A stretch of 64,000 nucleotides of DNA. Source: Stichopus chloronotus (Eukaryota; Echinodermata; Holothuroidea; Aspidochirotida; Stichopodidae). Positions 1-13,904 of this stretch are shown in pieces. The notes beneath the pieces are model-generated. The model searched no databases, was not told the origin of the DNA, and saw only the letters and a program-made list of their open reading frames with translations. The stretch lies in contig CM037833.1 in the NCBI GenBank assembly GCA_021234535.1, positions 26,769,392-26,833,391 on the forward strand. The letters are read 5' to 3'. A program made the position numbers and the translations under genes. Numbering within the stretch: position 1 is the stretch's first letter; each line of letters begins with the position of its first letter.

Positions 1-3000
1 GTTATTGAATCAGGCACTCAAAACATACTGTTACTTGCGAAGGCGGGACCTTCATGAAAAAAAAACACCCCTACTAAGGAAAAAATGGTTTCAGCATGAA
101 AAAGATTTCAATATCTAGGTCAACTTCACCGTAGTGCTAGAACTTTTCTGGCTGGTCGCCAAGAATGTTAGCTACAGCTGTGGCTTTCAATAGCTGACCG
201 AATGGTGTAAAAATGTGTGTGTACCTAGACGATGCTTCAACTAGAACTGTTGTCCTATGTGTGGAGTGAAAAAGGGGGTTATTGAAAGGAGAAAATGAGT
301 AAGATTTCATGCCAAGTTAAGCTCAGTAACGTACTGTACAGTAGTTATGGTAGCACTGCGTGGCATTTAAGAAACTATAGTGGTTACGTTATAGAGTTAG
401 TAGTTGAGCAAAAATAAATACTTTTTGGTCATGGCCTAAGATTAATTTGATCGGATTGGGAAATCCCTGGTGTTCGAAACCTAAGGCCAAAAAAAGAAGT
501 AATAATAATGAAGAAAATCGCGAAGCATCGAAAGAAAAGTCGGAAAATAAAAACGAAATCGCTAACACAAAAAACACACAAGAAACAAAAAATAAGGACA
601 ATTTAAAGAATATGCAGATGTGTTACTTTGGTTACACAACGAACTTAAGCATTATGGGTGTCTTTCCGAATATTATTCTGCGCAATCTTGACAGTTTTCC
701 GGGGATTTTGGTGGTAGCTGACTCAGTTATTTCTATACTGGAGACCCCTTGTTGGAGATATGAGTGCCCAAAAATTTTCGGTACTCAGGGAGACAAACAA
801 ATAAAAAAAAAATAGAAAAAAAACTAGTGTTGCGGTTGCTTCTGCATGGTACCCCGTATCATGTTTCACTTCATGTTATACTGTGTACTTTTTTATCACT
901 TAAAAGGTATTTGGGGGAAACGTATCAATTGCACAGTGTTTTCTTTGTTCTTAATTAGGACTCTTTTTTTTTACACTACCATCGAACAACTTTTCAAAGT
1001 GTTTTTACTTCCTGTTACAGATATAGAGAGGACCTTGTGTGATTGCCAATAGATACACATGCAAACACAAGAAGGGCTTTCTTAACTCCTCACTTGACAA
1101 ATAATCATAAGTGGCATTTTTTAATAAATTTCTAGCTTTATTGCGGTGCCTTATTTCGATTTACGATAACATATTCCGAGAATCGCTTTTTTTTTTCTTT
1201 TTTAGTCGGAGGAGTGCCTGAACTCCCACATTACCTTGACAAACATTCTGCGATGTATAGGCTACCGTTGTTGAATGTTTATGGAGGATATTTTCAAGTT
1301 GAGAAATGACTGGTATGGAGAAGAATGAGAGAGAGTACTAAGCATATAGTTGACTGAGAGTTTAAATCAATCAGCCTGTCATACCAAAAATACAGGATAA
1401 CTTTTCATACCACTTGTCGCCTTTTACAAAATTTAATACCACTCCGCTGAATCCTTATTTTCAGCGCAATATCTTTAAAAACAAAAATATGTGGCAAATG
1501 TTGAACGTTGCATTACGCACGGCAATGTATACAGTAGTACTGTTTTTCTGTTGTTAGCCTTACTCTTTATCGGTTTTTCCAGCAAAACCCAATGACTTTT
1601 CTGCTATTTTAGGAAATTAAAAACCGCACTGAGATTATGGCTCTTCGTTCTGTCAATAGACAATGATCGAAAGTATCACATAATACGACAGTGGAAAAAC
1701 AGCACATATGTTTCGTTCTTCTTCTTTTTTTCTCTCTGAAACACCACCAGAATGTGGTAAACAGATGTGTGGCAAATAAATCGAATTCACCAATGATTGA
1801 AGCAGAGTTTGCTGTTTGAGGACACAAACTTGGCCTTAATCGTTTTTCTTAAATCGTTCTCTCCCATGTGATCCCAGTGTGGATAAAGCTTACTTCCCGC
1901 GCGTCTTTCAGGTGAACATCTTAATGACGGCAGAAAAAAAGTGTAACGGGACAATGCGATAGATATGAGGCACTTCCGTGCTAATAACTATCACCACGAA
2001 AGGACTATGCAAACACATTACTTAACAAGACTAGATGTGGATGACTAGATCCCGATACGGCAGTTTTTATGTAGGCGAGCTTGTTAAAACTGTAAGAAGT
2101 ATGTAAACAGTCCTTTGGTGTACTTTGGAAAGTAGGATAAACGAGGCAGTTGGTAGCCCCTTAAAACAACAGCATATTCTGCTTTAGCGTTTTCAGTGAA
2201 CACCTAACATTGCGTCCCCTAATGTAGCTTTTGACGAGGCCCCTATATATAGTAGCGGATGCCAGCCAACTGTATGGTTCTTCAATGAAATGTAATTAGC
2301 TTAGCTCTCCCACATTCTGCATGGGAAAAGGGGACGTGTGCAGGCACGTAGCCACGGGAGGGCATGGGTGCACCTAGGGGCTGTGCTCCCCTGCCCACCA
2401 AAAAGGAAAAAAAATAAAGCATTTGCAATAAATCTGGTCTTGCTTTTTGGGGAGACAAATACGGTAAGAAAACTGTAAATTATCGCACTACTTTGGACCT
2501 ACAACCCTTAAAAAAGGCAAAACTTTTCAAGGGGGGAGGTAAAAAATGTAGTCAAGAACGGAAAAATATGAAAAAGCTGTGAATTATCAAAGACAATTTA
2601 CTTTGTTTACATACAACGTAAGAACAACGGAGTTTTCTACGTTCCCATCAGGCCGTAAGCTCAACTGCAAACGGCTCTCCTGTTTTATTCAACATGCAAG
2701 AGCTAGGCATGCACATAATATCCTACTTGTAGTTATTGTTCTCTGATCAGCCACGTGCACACAGTGGACTGTATCACAGAAAGTAAGGCCCTGGAAAAAC
2801 AGGTGAAAATGCAGGGATTGGTTACTTGAAACAAAAAATGCAGCTTGTTCGAGGAAAGTAGGTCAAGTACTGTAACTCCTTTGACACGATACAGAGCACC
2901 TGTTGCCGCATATCGTGCACTTGGCAACCTGCCAAGGTCTAACGTCTAACGTTTTCATCGCTAAAACAAAAATAGAGAGAAAAATGTGCTGCGTAAGAAG

Positions 3001-5833
3001 AGGGTCTGGGTAAAAAGACAATCTTTGCTTTTGTTTCTACATTATCAAGACTAATGGGTGCCGTTATGTAAATTGTTACAAAAACATTGCAGGAGTTCAT
3101 AAATATGACATGAACCTGTCTTACACGATGCTTAACCAACTCAAAATATCTGCGCACTGCATGCAAATATGAACATAGGGCCTAGCAATGGCCGATATCT
3201 GAGGTCGCCCAACCCTGATTTTTTTTTTGACCAATCATATCTTCCAATTATCCCGCGCATGAACGCTAGCTCCGCATGCACCATGAGTCCTTCGAATTTT
3301 CTTACGACTCTCGCGGTTGCAGGAAACCCAGCTCGAGAACGGTGCGAAATTTGGCACCACGTGTAGGCTACACAACATCCGACGAGGGGAAAGTACTGGG
3401 TCTGATCATAGCCGTGTATGCATATTGGGGAAAATAAGGGCGGCGGCCCGACACGCCGGGTCTACGATTGGACATGTCAAAATGCTTGATGTTCCAAATA
3501 GAACAGCCTCAAACTGCTTCGCGGTTGTAGTACATACGTTACTTTGATACCATTGAGGCATTCTTTTGCGCCAAGAAGCCGAGCTGTTGTATAAAACTAA
3601 TCCTTAATGTTTTTTACATAAATGCCGCTGATCGCAGCACAGCAAGGCAAGTCTGCATTATTGTTACGTTGCATCAACAAAGTTTTTTTTGTGATTCGAG
3701 CATCTGTCTTATGCGATTAATTTTGCATAACAACCTCACGTAACGCTGGATTTTACGGAGCTAATTGGATTATTAGATTTCTTCCACCAAATAGAAGAGG
3801 TAAATTGTATTTTGAAATTTGCCAACATTTTCACCTGGTCTAAGGTGCTAGCTTAAACGAAACTTTCGATTGCTGGTCTCTTGCAAAACCACTGTTCCGC
3901 CTACCTGCAGCCTATGTAACATATACTTTTTTGCTCATAAAATTGAATCGTAGCCGCCTTAATGGTCAGTAAAGCAAGGGAGGGGGCTTAGGCTACGAAC
4001 TGTGCACACTGTGCCACACTTTAAAATATTTTGCATTTTGTGAAGAGTACAAATCGAGGACTAACGTTATTTGAGTCATACTGTAACATCATAGGTGTAC
4101 CAATTTTCCCACTGCCAGTTTCCGGTGAAGTCATCATTTTTCTTCATTCACGAAAAGAAAAAAAACACTGTAAGTCTCCAGATGTAAAGGTGCCGCTACG
4201 CGCGACGTTAAGGTATTGCTTATCACAGTTAAGATAGCAGCCACAGGCCAGGCGTGCAAATCAACATACACAGCATTTGTACAGCGGAACTCTTGTTGTT
4301 TTCCCCAACTTCTGCCACAGTCACAAACGGCTGAGTCGTGTAGACCACGTTTCCACCGCGACGCATTCTCTTGATTACCTTTGCGGTTTTGATATCGTTC
4401 AATTTCGTTTAAGGCTCGTTTAGATTCGTTGAAATTTTGTTACCACACCATGACTAGAGCAATCCAAATGTTGTTAACAAAAAAAAACGTTTTTCGTGGA
4501 TTTTAAATGCCAAAAGACGATTTTCATTGACATTCAACTATCGTTGAAAATTTTTCAACGGGAGTTAAGCGAAAACAGTACTGTACAAGGACTCTTTTAT
4601 TTGTCGTTTTGACCAACCACAGTGTATGATATTTGACCTTCACCAAAGATGATACTGTTCTTACAAGCAATCTGATTTATCTATGTAGTATGTATGAGAT
4701 CCTTCCAAGCTTTCATTCTTGAGATAATGTGTTTGCAGTATTCACAGTTTGAGCCATGCTTAAATTTAATCTTCACTTAAAACAATACCAGGGTTTTAGT
4801 ATTTCATCATCTCAACTATGAGATCATTCCAAGCTTCCGTTTTTAAAATCTCTCTTGTCTTAAGGTTAGATCTCTGCTAAGTTTGATCTCTGCTACCATA
4901 TTGACTTTTGATCTCCTCAAACAAGAAAAGACAAATATTCATTTATTAGACAAAAATGGTTACTTTTGCAGTGTTATTCACCTGTTTCACCATCTTTTTA
5001 GAAGATTCACATAGTTTTTTTTTTCTGATTAGATTGTGTCAAAGAAGGAAAAATGAAAATTGGGTAATTTGTGATAATAACTGTTTTATAGAGCTACTCT
5101 ACTATTTAAGATCAGTGCTTTTCTCTACCAGCTATAATCATGATGCGGTGTTGTTTTGTGTGGCATAATATATTCAAAGAAGAGAAGAAAAAGGAGAGTT
5201 ATGCATACATTAGACTGAGTGATTATTGTTAAAGTGTTGGTCCTCTCATGGCCTGTTTTACCTCTTCTTGGTGAGAGGATTATGAAGTTACCCATTACCA
5301 GAAGGTAATGGCTAACTTCTTTCAAGTGCTTAGAGTTCATATTTTAGATACTGTTTTCTGCTGGCTGTGATTCTGCAGTGTTGAAACATCAATAAACAAA
5401 CCACCAAACTCCTCTCTTCTGATTATCACTTGTGACCTCTCCCCATAGTCTGAAGGCCAGGGACCCTGCATTTTTGAATAGGACCCCACATAAAAGTGTT
5501 GATAGGTCCTACTGTATTACCCCTCTGAGGAAAAGCCATAATGGAAGCCCTGTGCTTTTTCAGAAGATTATCAGAAACTTTTGTTGGAAATCTTAGACTG
5601 ATTTCTGAAATTGTGAAGAGGTATCTTGACAAAAAAAACCCAAACCAAGCAATGATTTTTGTGTCTAAATCAGTGTATGAAGGAAATATTGACAAACATA
5701 TTTGGTGTGTGCGTTACGTTATTGTTTCTGTCTGTCATAGCCGATACAGTGCAAGTTTTTGTGAGCAGCTGTTGTACAGTGGGCTAGGTTACATCATCTC
5801 AATCACAATGTATTTTTTGCATTCTTCGTGTAG
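1..5833. other. No gene seen; upstream/intronic sequence of the left IgSF gene
   Basis: No convincing coding exon was found. The open frames here are short, lack domain motifs and do not end at good splice sites in a fitting phase. Because the Ig exon starting at 5834 has a phase-1 acceptor, this stretch is probably intron, and a signal/V exon of that gene must lie further left or be unrecognised. Small local repeats are visible, for example related stretches beginning with GAGATC and containing TTCCAAGCTT at about 4698 and 4820. Confidence 0.5.
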
Positions 5834-6181
5834 ATGGACAGAATAAGTTTCCATTAGTGAACGGACTGGACAATCAGCAACATGTAGTCTTGCATGTTAA
5901 CAGAACGGGTACACTTACTTGCTCCATGGATAGAGTCTCACCAAATGTTGAGCTGGAATGGAAGTACATAAACCATGACTCATCAACCACGGTAACACTT
6001 CAGAGGTTCAGACAGTTTTCATTCGATAATAGAGATGGTACATATAACATCACGTCAGTCTCAAGATACAAGACCATCAGTGACTTGGTCCAAACTGTTA
6101 CTGTAAAGTGCGGTGTACTTGGAAAGGCAGCTGATTTCTATTCACTGTATACCACAGTTGAACTCCACTTCCCCACAGCTG
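5834..6181 (+). CDS. IgSF receptor, Ig-domain exon (phase 1-1)
   Basis: Seen: an open exon of 348 nt between a TAG acceptor and a G|GTAAGT donor, with a phase-1 intron at both ends, the classic Ig-domain exon layout. The translation of about 115 residues has the Ig core: Cys29 in a LTCS strand-B motif, Trp42 in LEWKY (strand C) and Cys92 in TVKCGV (strand F). It also has a DGTYNITS stretch like a C-type/I-type E strand. There are two N-glycosylation sequons (NRT, NIT). Known: such domains mediate extracellular recognition. Inferred: this is the membrane-proximal Ig domain of a receptor, since linker, TM and basic juxtamembrane exons follow in compatible phases. The donor phase of the two V exons at 48 and 58 kb (Y-G split after the first base) would splice in frame to this kind of exon. 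The ligand is unknown. Confidence 0.85.
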
Positions 6182-8935
6182 GTAAGTGTAACACATTATT
6201 CGAGTACCCTTGAAGTTCATGGTGCATCAGTTTCTCTTTCATGATGGGATATTGTCAAAACTATATACCTCAAATATTTGTTGTATTTGGATGATTTGTC
6301 AGAGACAGAGTGTGTCAGACATGTGTTATGAAGCGTGAGTATAAGGATAGAAGTCACTCTTCGCTGTTTGCTGATTAACCTGTTACAAACAGTGCAACAG
6401 TACACTCTGCATGTGAAATCATTGGCTGGATTGTGCAAAGAAAGCATTGTTGCTGTCTGTTGATTGGTTTTTTGTGTTGATGACGGGTGGTCGCAATCAA
6501 TGTAGATTAGTAGCTACTGCCATACTACGTCCATGGAGTTGTACGTTCCACGTTATCTGAGATCAAATGTGTTCCTCCAAAATGCTGTCAATGCTAATTA
6601 GCTCAACCGACGGAGTGTGGGTAGAGCTTATGTGGTACTGTAGGGGGAGAAAATGTCTGTCTCTCTGTTCAAAAGCCTACTTCTTCTGCAGTTACTGGTG
6701 GATTTTTCTGAAATTTGCAGTGAAGGTGCCACATTGGGATGGCAATACAAGTTGTTCCTAACTATATGATAGGACAAAGGGAAGTCATAATTTTTGGCTA
6801 TTTTGATCATTTTTCCTTGTGTTTTAGATCCTTTTGAAGTCTCACTCCTTTGATTTGAGTGGTTATATTATGTGGTAGTGAGTTGAAGTGAGCTTTATCT
6901 GGAGGGGCATGCTCACCACCTTAAATGAATAGCCTCAAGCTAAAGCTTGTGTAAGACAGTTTTCAGTTACTTTGTTTTGACTGTTATTCTTGGGCATTAC
7001 TTGTACTCCCTGTAGTATCCAGTGTCCACTGTGTACACAACTAATGTACCATGATGGCAAAGTTCCCTGACAGCTAATTTTAGAATCTATTACATAGCCC
7101 CCCTTGCTGGTTGTGTGGACATTGCATACAGAGGGGTTATTGTTCTTCACCAGTTGTTTCCCTTGTCTAGCTGGAATGGTTATCAGAAAATGTTAGGGAG
7201 TTGAGGTTTGGTTTTGGCTTGGTCAAGGCCCTGCACCAGTGGCATAACCAGACTTTTTATTTAAGGGGGGAGACAAGTGATTATGGCACTTTCTAAGTGT
7301 AGTGTAGCATATATCACTAAAATTTTTGCCAAAAGTTCCTCTCATAGTGCAGGAATTGGCAGTTCCCAACCTTCGAGACCTTGTGAACTGTGGCCAAATA
7401 TTCTTCATTTTTGACAAACCACATTTAGAAATTTACACTTTCAAAAGGTCAGTCTCTGCAAGGGTTGTGAGTGAAGGCCACAAAAAGAAATTGTTGATTT
7501 ATTTTTGATAACATCAATAGTGCTAGTTTAGTTCAGTTTAAATTAATGTATTCAGGCACTTACAGGGGGGTTCACTAAGTAGAGATGCAACATTCTTATT
7601 TGTCAACAAAAGCCTACATATTTCATCATACTAGATTCTTTTCATTAATTTGTTTTTTTACGGAATCAATATTAGACTCCACACGACTTAGAAGCATTTA
7701 CTTAAAGGGACTCATTGAGTTGACATCAATAAAGTTTGTGGTGGTTTTGAAGGATATAAACACATGATAATACTTACAATTAGCATAAGTAGTCAAGTTT
7801 CACATCCAATAGTTATGAAAACTGTCAAAATTTTCAAATTTTTGACTGTTTGTTGCACTGGTTGTGTGCGTGTGAATGTAGTACTAGTATGAAAAGTGTC
7901 TGGTCACAAATTTTCATAAACCAAATTAAATCATTAATTACTTACTCATTAATGTTCCATTGTATGTGAAACATTGGGATCTTCTTAGTTTGACCATTTG
8001 TCACTTGTATATGAAGGAAACTTGACGGGTGTAGATAAATTTAGTGAATTTCAGGAAACAACTCAATGAGCCTCTTTAAAAAATGCATGGTGTGGTTTTC
8101 ATCCAATATTTTTTTTACTCACCAATTTCATTGGGGGTAGTGGGAGGGGACAATCAGACATTTGACAGCCCCCTCTGGTTATGCCACTGCCCTCCACAAA
8201 CTGGTGGCATGTACTAGAAGTCTACTTTCTGATCCCTATCCCTGTCCCCTGTGGACAGTGTTGTATAGCTAAGATTTATCCCTGAAACCAACTTTGCTAT
8301 TTGTCAAATAGCAACTCCCTGCTGAAACGGTCCAGCTGCGAAAGTTAATTGCTAGGTCAACAGTGTTTATGTGCTGGCCAACCCAACATGAGTTTGTGTA
8401 CAGTATGAACAATGTTAGGACCATAGATGTGTTCCAAATTAATTTTCAACTGTACACTTCCTACGTGTAACATCAGAAGGGTTGAGCAACTGCAGCATTG
8501 CTGCTCTAGGTTTAAATATGGCAAGACATCGCATTTTCACCTAATGTCAAACTCTGAAGTTAAAATTTGAAGGATCAAATTTTAAAGTACAAATTTGAAC
8601 TGAATTTCAAGGTGAGAAAGTGACTTGATTTTCCTGGTACTGCCTAACCCTATCAATTACATAGAAATTTTGTTCAATCATTATTTCTTTTACTAGGAGT
8701 AATTTTCATGCTTATAATCTTTTGGCAATTGTAGACAATTAAACTATTTTGTTCTCAGAATATCTGATTTCCTTCAAATATACTGCACTTTGTATTTCAT
8801 ACTCTTGTCCAGCTATTTATGGAATTGCTCCATACATATTGTCACCTCATTTAAACATACAGTACCATCAATGTAAGTAAGTGTCATAAAGATCTTTGCA
8901 CTACTAACTGAAATTTGAACTCTTTGCATTTTCAG
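6182..8935. other. Intron 1 of the left IgSF gene
   Basis: About 2.75 kb of AT-rich sequence from the GTAAGT donor to the TTTTCAG acceptor. Its only recognisable content is the 953-bp hAT-like element at 7237-8189. The short frames here are not coding. Confidence 0.7.
7237..8189. mobile_element. Non-autonomous hAT-like DNA transposon (MITE) in intron 1
   Basis: Seen: the left end begins CAGTGGCATAACCAGA and the right end is its reverse complement (TCTGGTTATGCCACTG), followed inward by G-rich/C-rich sequence. The flanks are CCCTGCAC (7229-7236) and CCCTCCAC (8190-8197), an 8-bp direct repeat with one mismatch. Known: 8-bp duplications and CAGTGGC-type ends are typical of hAT elements. No transposase frame is present in the 953 bp, so it would depend on a helper elsewhere. 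Confidence 0.8.
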
Positions 8936-8995
8936 ATTCTCACTTGAGTATTGATTCTTCTCAGTCCAAGTCAGCACTTCATGTTGTTTGGGTTG
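8936..8995 (+). CDS. IgSF receptor, 20-codon linker exon (phase 1-1)
   Basis: Seen: a 60-nt exon between TTTTCAG and G|GTAAGT, phase 1 at both ends, so it can be spliced after the Ig exon at 5834-6181 without changing frame. It encodes DSHLSIDSSQSKSALHVVWV: a polar Ser-rich stalk ending in hydrophobic residues that run directly into the TM segment of the next exon. Because it is phase-symmetrical it could be an alternatively used stalk. It is short, so the call rests on splice sites, phase and the join with the TM exon. Confidence 0.65.
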
Positions 8996-11955
8996 GTAAG
9001 TTAGTTGTAAATTTTCTGTAATATTTGAAGCTCATGAAAATGGGTTGCAGATGCAGACAATGATGGTTGTTTTACCAAAGAAGCTTCTATGGTTATTGTT
9101 TGCAACATCAGTGCCCGTATGATGTTGCTTACTCCTTGTAATCCCCCCTCCCCTTCTTCATTCATATCTCCAAGTGCTGTAACTATAAATGCCCAGTACT
9201 TGGTGATGTAGCTTTAGTACTGTTCTTAGTTCTCATTTCTCATTTTCTGAACTGTTTTGTGGTCATGGACATTTTTTCAATGTAATGTAATGCATGAATT
9301 TGCATTGATTATGAAACAAACAAGGTGATTATTACAGCAAAACAAAATGGGAGATAGAAAATGATGGTATGGGCTAAACATATACTTTCTGGCCATACAG
9401 CTGTGGAGACTGTCTGTTAATGGATTCTGACGGGAATTTCGCCATTCTTTTGTAATTGTCTGAATCAAAGGTGACATTTCTGGTACATTATACAAAAGTT
9501 TCTATCAGTGGAATGCTGCTAAGAAAGAAAAAAATGATAAGCAAAGATACAGGAGTGACAGTTAAGCTGTATACAGTACTGTAACAATGAGTCCACATTT
9601 CAAAACATTTTAACTCCATAATTATAATAATTTGAAAACTATGCCTTACCATGGCAATCCAAAATTAACTTTTTATCTTTAACTGAAAGAATGAAACAAT
9701 AAACGGAGATCATCATCATCCGATACTGAATGTATCAGTCTGAAGGGATCATCGACATTACCAGGCATATTTCATGTTCAGTTTCAATCTTTTTGAGGAT
9801 GATTTGTGGGCAGCAATGTGAAGTTTGTAATTTTTTGCAGAACTGACATCTATGCTAATTTATGTGATTTTTAATGTGTTGCCACTGTACCTATAAACTG
9901 GTTTCCATCCATCCTACAGTGCCATGCGTGCAGATGGACTAGCTGAAGGCAAAATCCTCCAAGACTAAATCTAGATATCCCATAATATACCCTTGGCTGA
10001 CCCACAAACACTTTCTCTAGCTACCCAAGGATAACCTCTGTGCCGCAGAGGAGGTCATACCAACTACTTACCAGTCAGTGCAGAAATCGCTTGCTTTATG
10101 TTAAGCACAGGTTGGCATGAACTGGTACACTCAAAGTCCTTGTATCAACACTTTTGTCACTTGTTCACTAGATACTGTCCTGTTTACTACCATTACCTGT
10201 ATTCAACCCCATTTGCCACTGTCCCATTACCCTGGCTGATCTTAGTCTCCTTCCCCTTCTCGTAAGTAGATCGTAGGGTGCCATTGTATCTGCTCCTTAT
10301 TAATAGACTAACAGCATGAGAATATGTTGAGATGCCAAACCAGGTCACTTTAAGTATGTTTCCATCTGACTTGACCAGGTAAATTGACTCACTCAGCCAC
10401 AAAAACACAAATATCAACCAAGTCAAAACAAGAAAAGTTAAAATACCTGCTCAAATGACTACTGTCAAATTTACGCATTATGCAAGATTAAATTGACTAT
10501 TCAAATAATTTTGAATGAAACAATTTACAATGAAACAATCTAATCAATATTTTGTCCTTGTAATGCGTGACTCCTAATACTGTCGCAGCAATGCATTGGC
10601 ATTTGTTTTTTGGTTTTGGTGTTTTGATTTGTACAGAGTGGCAGAGCATTATTAAGGAAGAGCCATTTGGGGGTTTTGGAGAAGAGGTACTGCACAGCAG
10701 TCACAATGGGCATTTGGATGCATCTAGATTATAAATTGAAGTTTGAAGTTTATTTTCTACAACCATTGTAACATAATATAACATAATATAAAGTACATAG
10801 ATGACATTCCAATTGGTACAGAAATTCATGATAAAATAGCATAAAGAAGGAATGACAAGGTATTCATAGCCTACCAAATTATAATTTAGAGAAAATAGTG
10901 CCAGTGTAATGGTTTGTAGAGGAACCAGAAATAAGTAGAAACTTTTCGAGCCTGGTCCCTTTCTTAAAGACTAAACACAAAAACACTAAAGGAAGGAGGA
11001 AAGAATAGGAAATGACACACGGAGAAGGTAGCATTAAAGGTGGACAAGTAACCTGTTATTTTGAGTTGTTGTTCAATAAGTAATATTTCAGCAAATGCAT
11101 TGTAATGGAGATTCAGGGAAACATATAAGAAAATTTCAGTGTTTTGAGATCGCTTTAAGCACATACTGTACCAATGCATAACACAAATTAAGGTAATTTT
11201 TTTAGAATACATGCAATTATTTGTTACAGTACAGTAAGTATCTCTGAAAGGAGTATTGATAAAACTATCCCTACATTGTAAATACATAATATTTTGAAGT
11301 CAATGAAGAATTTTTATTAGAATGACTGTGCATCAAAAATCAACTGTTGTACAACTATTGTTGATGGTTCAGATAAAGCTATTTAAATAGCTTATGTTGT
11401 TTTGCCGTCAAACTAGCATAAGGTAAATATTGCCTTATCTCCATTTTTTCTCCACACTGTGATAAGATTGTCACAATATTGTCACTGCAGCTGTATGGCC
11501 CAACATTTTCAAAGTTAACATCATTATCTGGATGTCTGAACTTTGCTAGATCTATGTAACCAAAATAGTATGGTTGGATCTTATGGGGTGCATATATAGC
11601 TCTCTTTGTATTTGTCTGACAGATTGATTAGCCTTTCAGTTTCCCCTTGAAAAAAATGTCTCAAAAAGACAGTTCCAGAAACTGGTAATGTTTGAACTGG
11701 GTTTTAAATTTGGATATGGTTAGAAGACATTTGTTTTCAGCTGAGTACCTAGTAACAGAGAAATGTGGCTTTGATTAGGTTCTGAATTCATTGTGTACTC
11801 GAAAATGACACTTTGCTTTGGACGTTAAAATAACACCTTGTACACTGATGTACATGACTACATGTTAATGACAAATCGTTCTTGCTATTAAGGTGTATGC
11901 TGAATTTTAGCACACAACAATGTATGCTGGAAAAACTTTTCATCTGTGTAACATC
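8996..11955. other. Intron 2, left part: no gene seen
   Basis: AT-rich intronic sequence. No exon with Ig, TM or other recognisable motif was found on either strand. A 77-residue minus frame at 10193-10426 and a 107-residue minus frame at 10964-11287 have no motif or splice support. Confidence 0.6.
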
Positions 11956-11958
11956 ATT

Positions 11959-13893
11959 GGTTCCTTGCTGAGCTAAGGAACCTACTGTATGCAGTCAAGT
12001 TGGTTTATGTGTATGTGTGTGTACAGGAATGTTTGCCATATTAAGAAGGTGTGCCCTGTTGTTTTTGGTGGAAGTCAACGAGTGTCTGGTGGCACTTGTT
12101 GAAAAACTTTGTGTTTCTTTGACACTTGCTAAGGTACAGGTATGCTCTAACTCAACTGGGGAAATTTGAATAAAAGTCAAACTTTGTACAGGTATGTGTG
12201 TTTGCCACATTGAGAAGGTGTGCCATATTTTTTTGGTGAAGGTCAAAGGTCATCTGGGGGCAAAACTCTGTAAACCTTTTTAACAGGATGTCTCAAGTTA
12301 TAAAACTTGAACAAATTTAATACATGGGTATGCATTCTGAAAGTGGTGCCTTTATGGTGTTCAAGAGTTTTGGGTCCAAATGGGCCATATGGACCATTTT
12401 ATGAAATCATGCTAAAAGACTCTTCTCCCACAGATTTTATGGTATGAAGTTGAAATTGTGTTGCATTGCTACTACGGTTGTGGTTCCTTCAGGTTCTTCA
12501 GGATTATTGGTCCCCTATGGACCATTTTATAGAATCATGCAAAATGTTTCTTTTCGACATAATTTGTTTTACAGTATGAAAGGTTTGTCAAGTTAGCTTT
12601 AATTGTCCCGTTGTGGAACCTAGGATGTTCAGGACTTTTGGGTCCAAGATCCAAATGGGCCATATGGCCCTGTTATGAAATCCTGCAAAATGCTTCTTCA
12701 CCCATGTACAGATTGTATGATACAGTATTCAGTCAAATTGTGTCACATTACTACTATCTGGCAGAGGCTCAATCAGGTTGTCCAGGATTATCGGTCCAAT
12801 ACTGTATGTACAGCACATGGACTATTTTATGAAATCATGTTTTTCTGCATATTTTACTGTATGAAATGAAATATTTTTGAAATTAGCATTGTGGTCAGGG
12901 AACCTGCAGTGTTCAAGATTTTGGGTTCCAAGGTCCAAGTGGGCCATATTGGCCATTTTATGAAAACATTCAATTTACATCTTCTCCTACAGATTACACT
13001 GTATGGTAGTAAGTTGAAATTGTGTCACATTACAATTATGTCACTGGTTCCTTTAGGTTGTTCAGGTTAGTTGGTCCTGTATGGGTCATAAGGACCATTT
13101 CATAAAATCAGGCAAAATGTTCCTTTTTCTGCATATTTTGCTTTACAATGTGAAAGGTTTGTCAAGTTAGCATTGTGGTAGTGGAACCCTTTGCAGTGTC
13201 AACATTTGTGAGTCCAACTTCAGAAGGGGCCATATGGACCATTAATTATTACATTGTGCAAAGCATTTAGGTTTTTTTTTCTAAAAATTATGTTACACTG
13301 TCGAAGGTGTTTCATATGTCAGTGCTTTTGGCTGATCTGCATTCTTGGGGATGAATGGGACTGTACTGCCATTCTTTGTTTTCATTATTTATAACATGCT
13401 TCTGAATGGGTACTGTTCAATCATTAAAACAGGTCATTCGTCTCACAATTTAATCAGTATTCAGGTGTATTGTTTATATTTTATAAGAAGCAAGCAATGT
13501 GTGTTCATATCAATCACCTTCCTCCTCTGGTGTCAGTCAGGTCAGGCACCTTGCTATTTAGACATCAACTCCCTGTATGAAAATGTAGGTCAACAGAGGG
13601 GGATGACAGGTTCCAACTGATGGTCATTGACATTCTTATTGATCTCGTTGAGATTATTTCTGCAAAGCCAGTATCACCTTTTCTTAACAATTTGATAAAA
13701 GACATTGCATGCTGTCTTGCATGTTGCCTATGGTTGTAGATTATACAGTATTTGGCTAATGAGCATTCTGGAGGACAAAATGGAGTTTTGGGGACTTTTT
13801 GGGATGTGATAATTTGTCACTGTGTTATGCATGGTTAGGACTGAAGGACTACAGATAATCTCCACACAAGGAACCACAGAGCCTGTCAGGGTC
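11959..13893. mobile_element. Hairpin-ended element with ~280-bp tandem units
   Basis: Seen: the 5' end is a short hairpin (GGTTCCTT stem, 11959-11982), followed by a TG-rich microsatellite. Then come about four units of ~275-280 bp, recognised by a GGTCCAAATGGGCCATATGG-type core at about 12370, 12640, 12915 and 13205. Near 13868 the stem complement returns as AAGGAACC followed by ACAGAGCC. The same plan, with the stem repeated near the 3' end and then ACAnnGC, is seen in the elements at 25456, 42117 and 16110. A related partial copy follows at 13905-14920. No protein is encoded. Confidence 0.55.
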
Positions 13894-13904
13894 ATGTTGG
13901 TACA

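Noticed and set aside
5541..5846. A 101-residue + frame overlapping the Ig exon start, considered as a V or leader exon
   Set aside because: It has no Ig Cys/Trp pattern, is in another frame and would bypass the well-placed acceptor at 5833.
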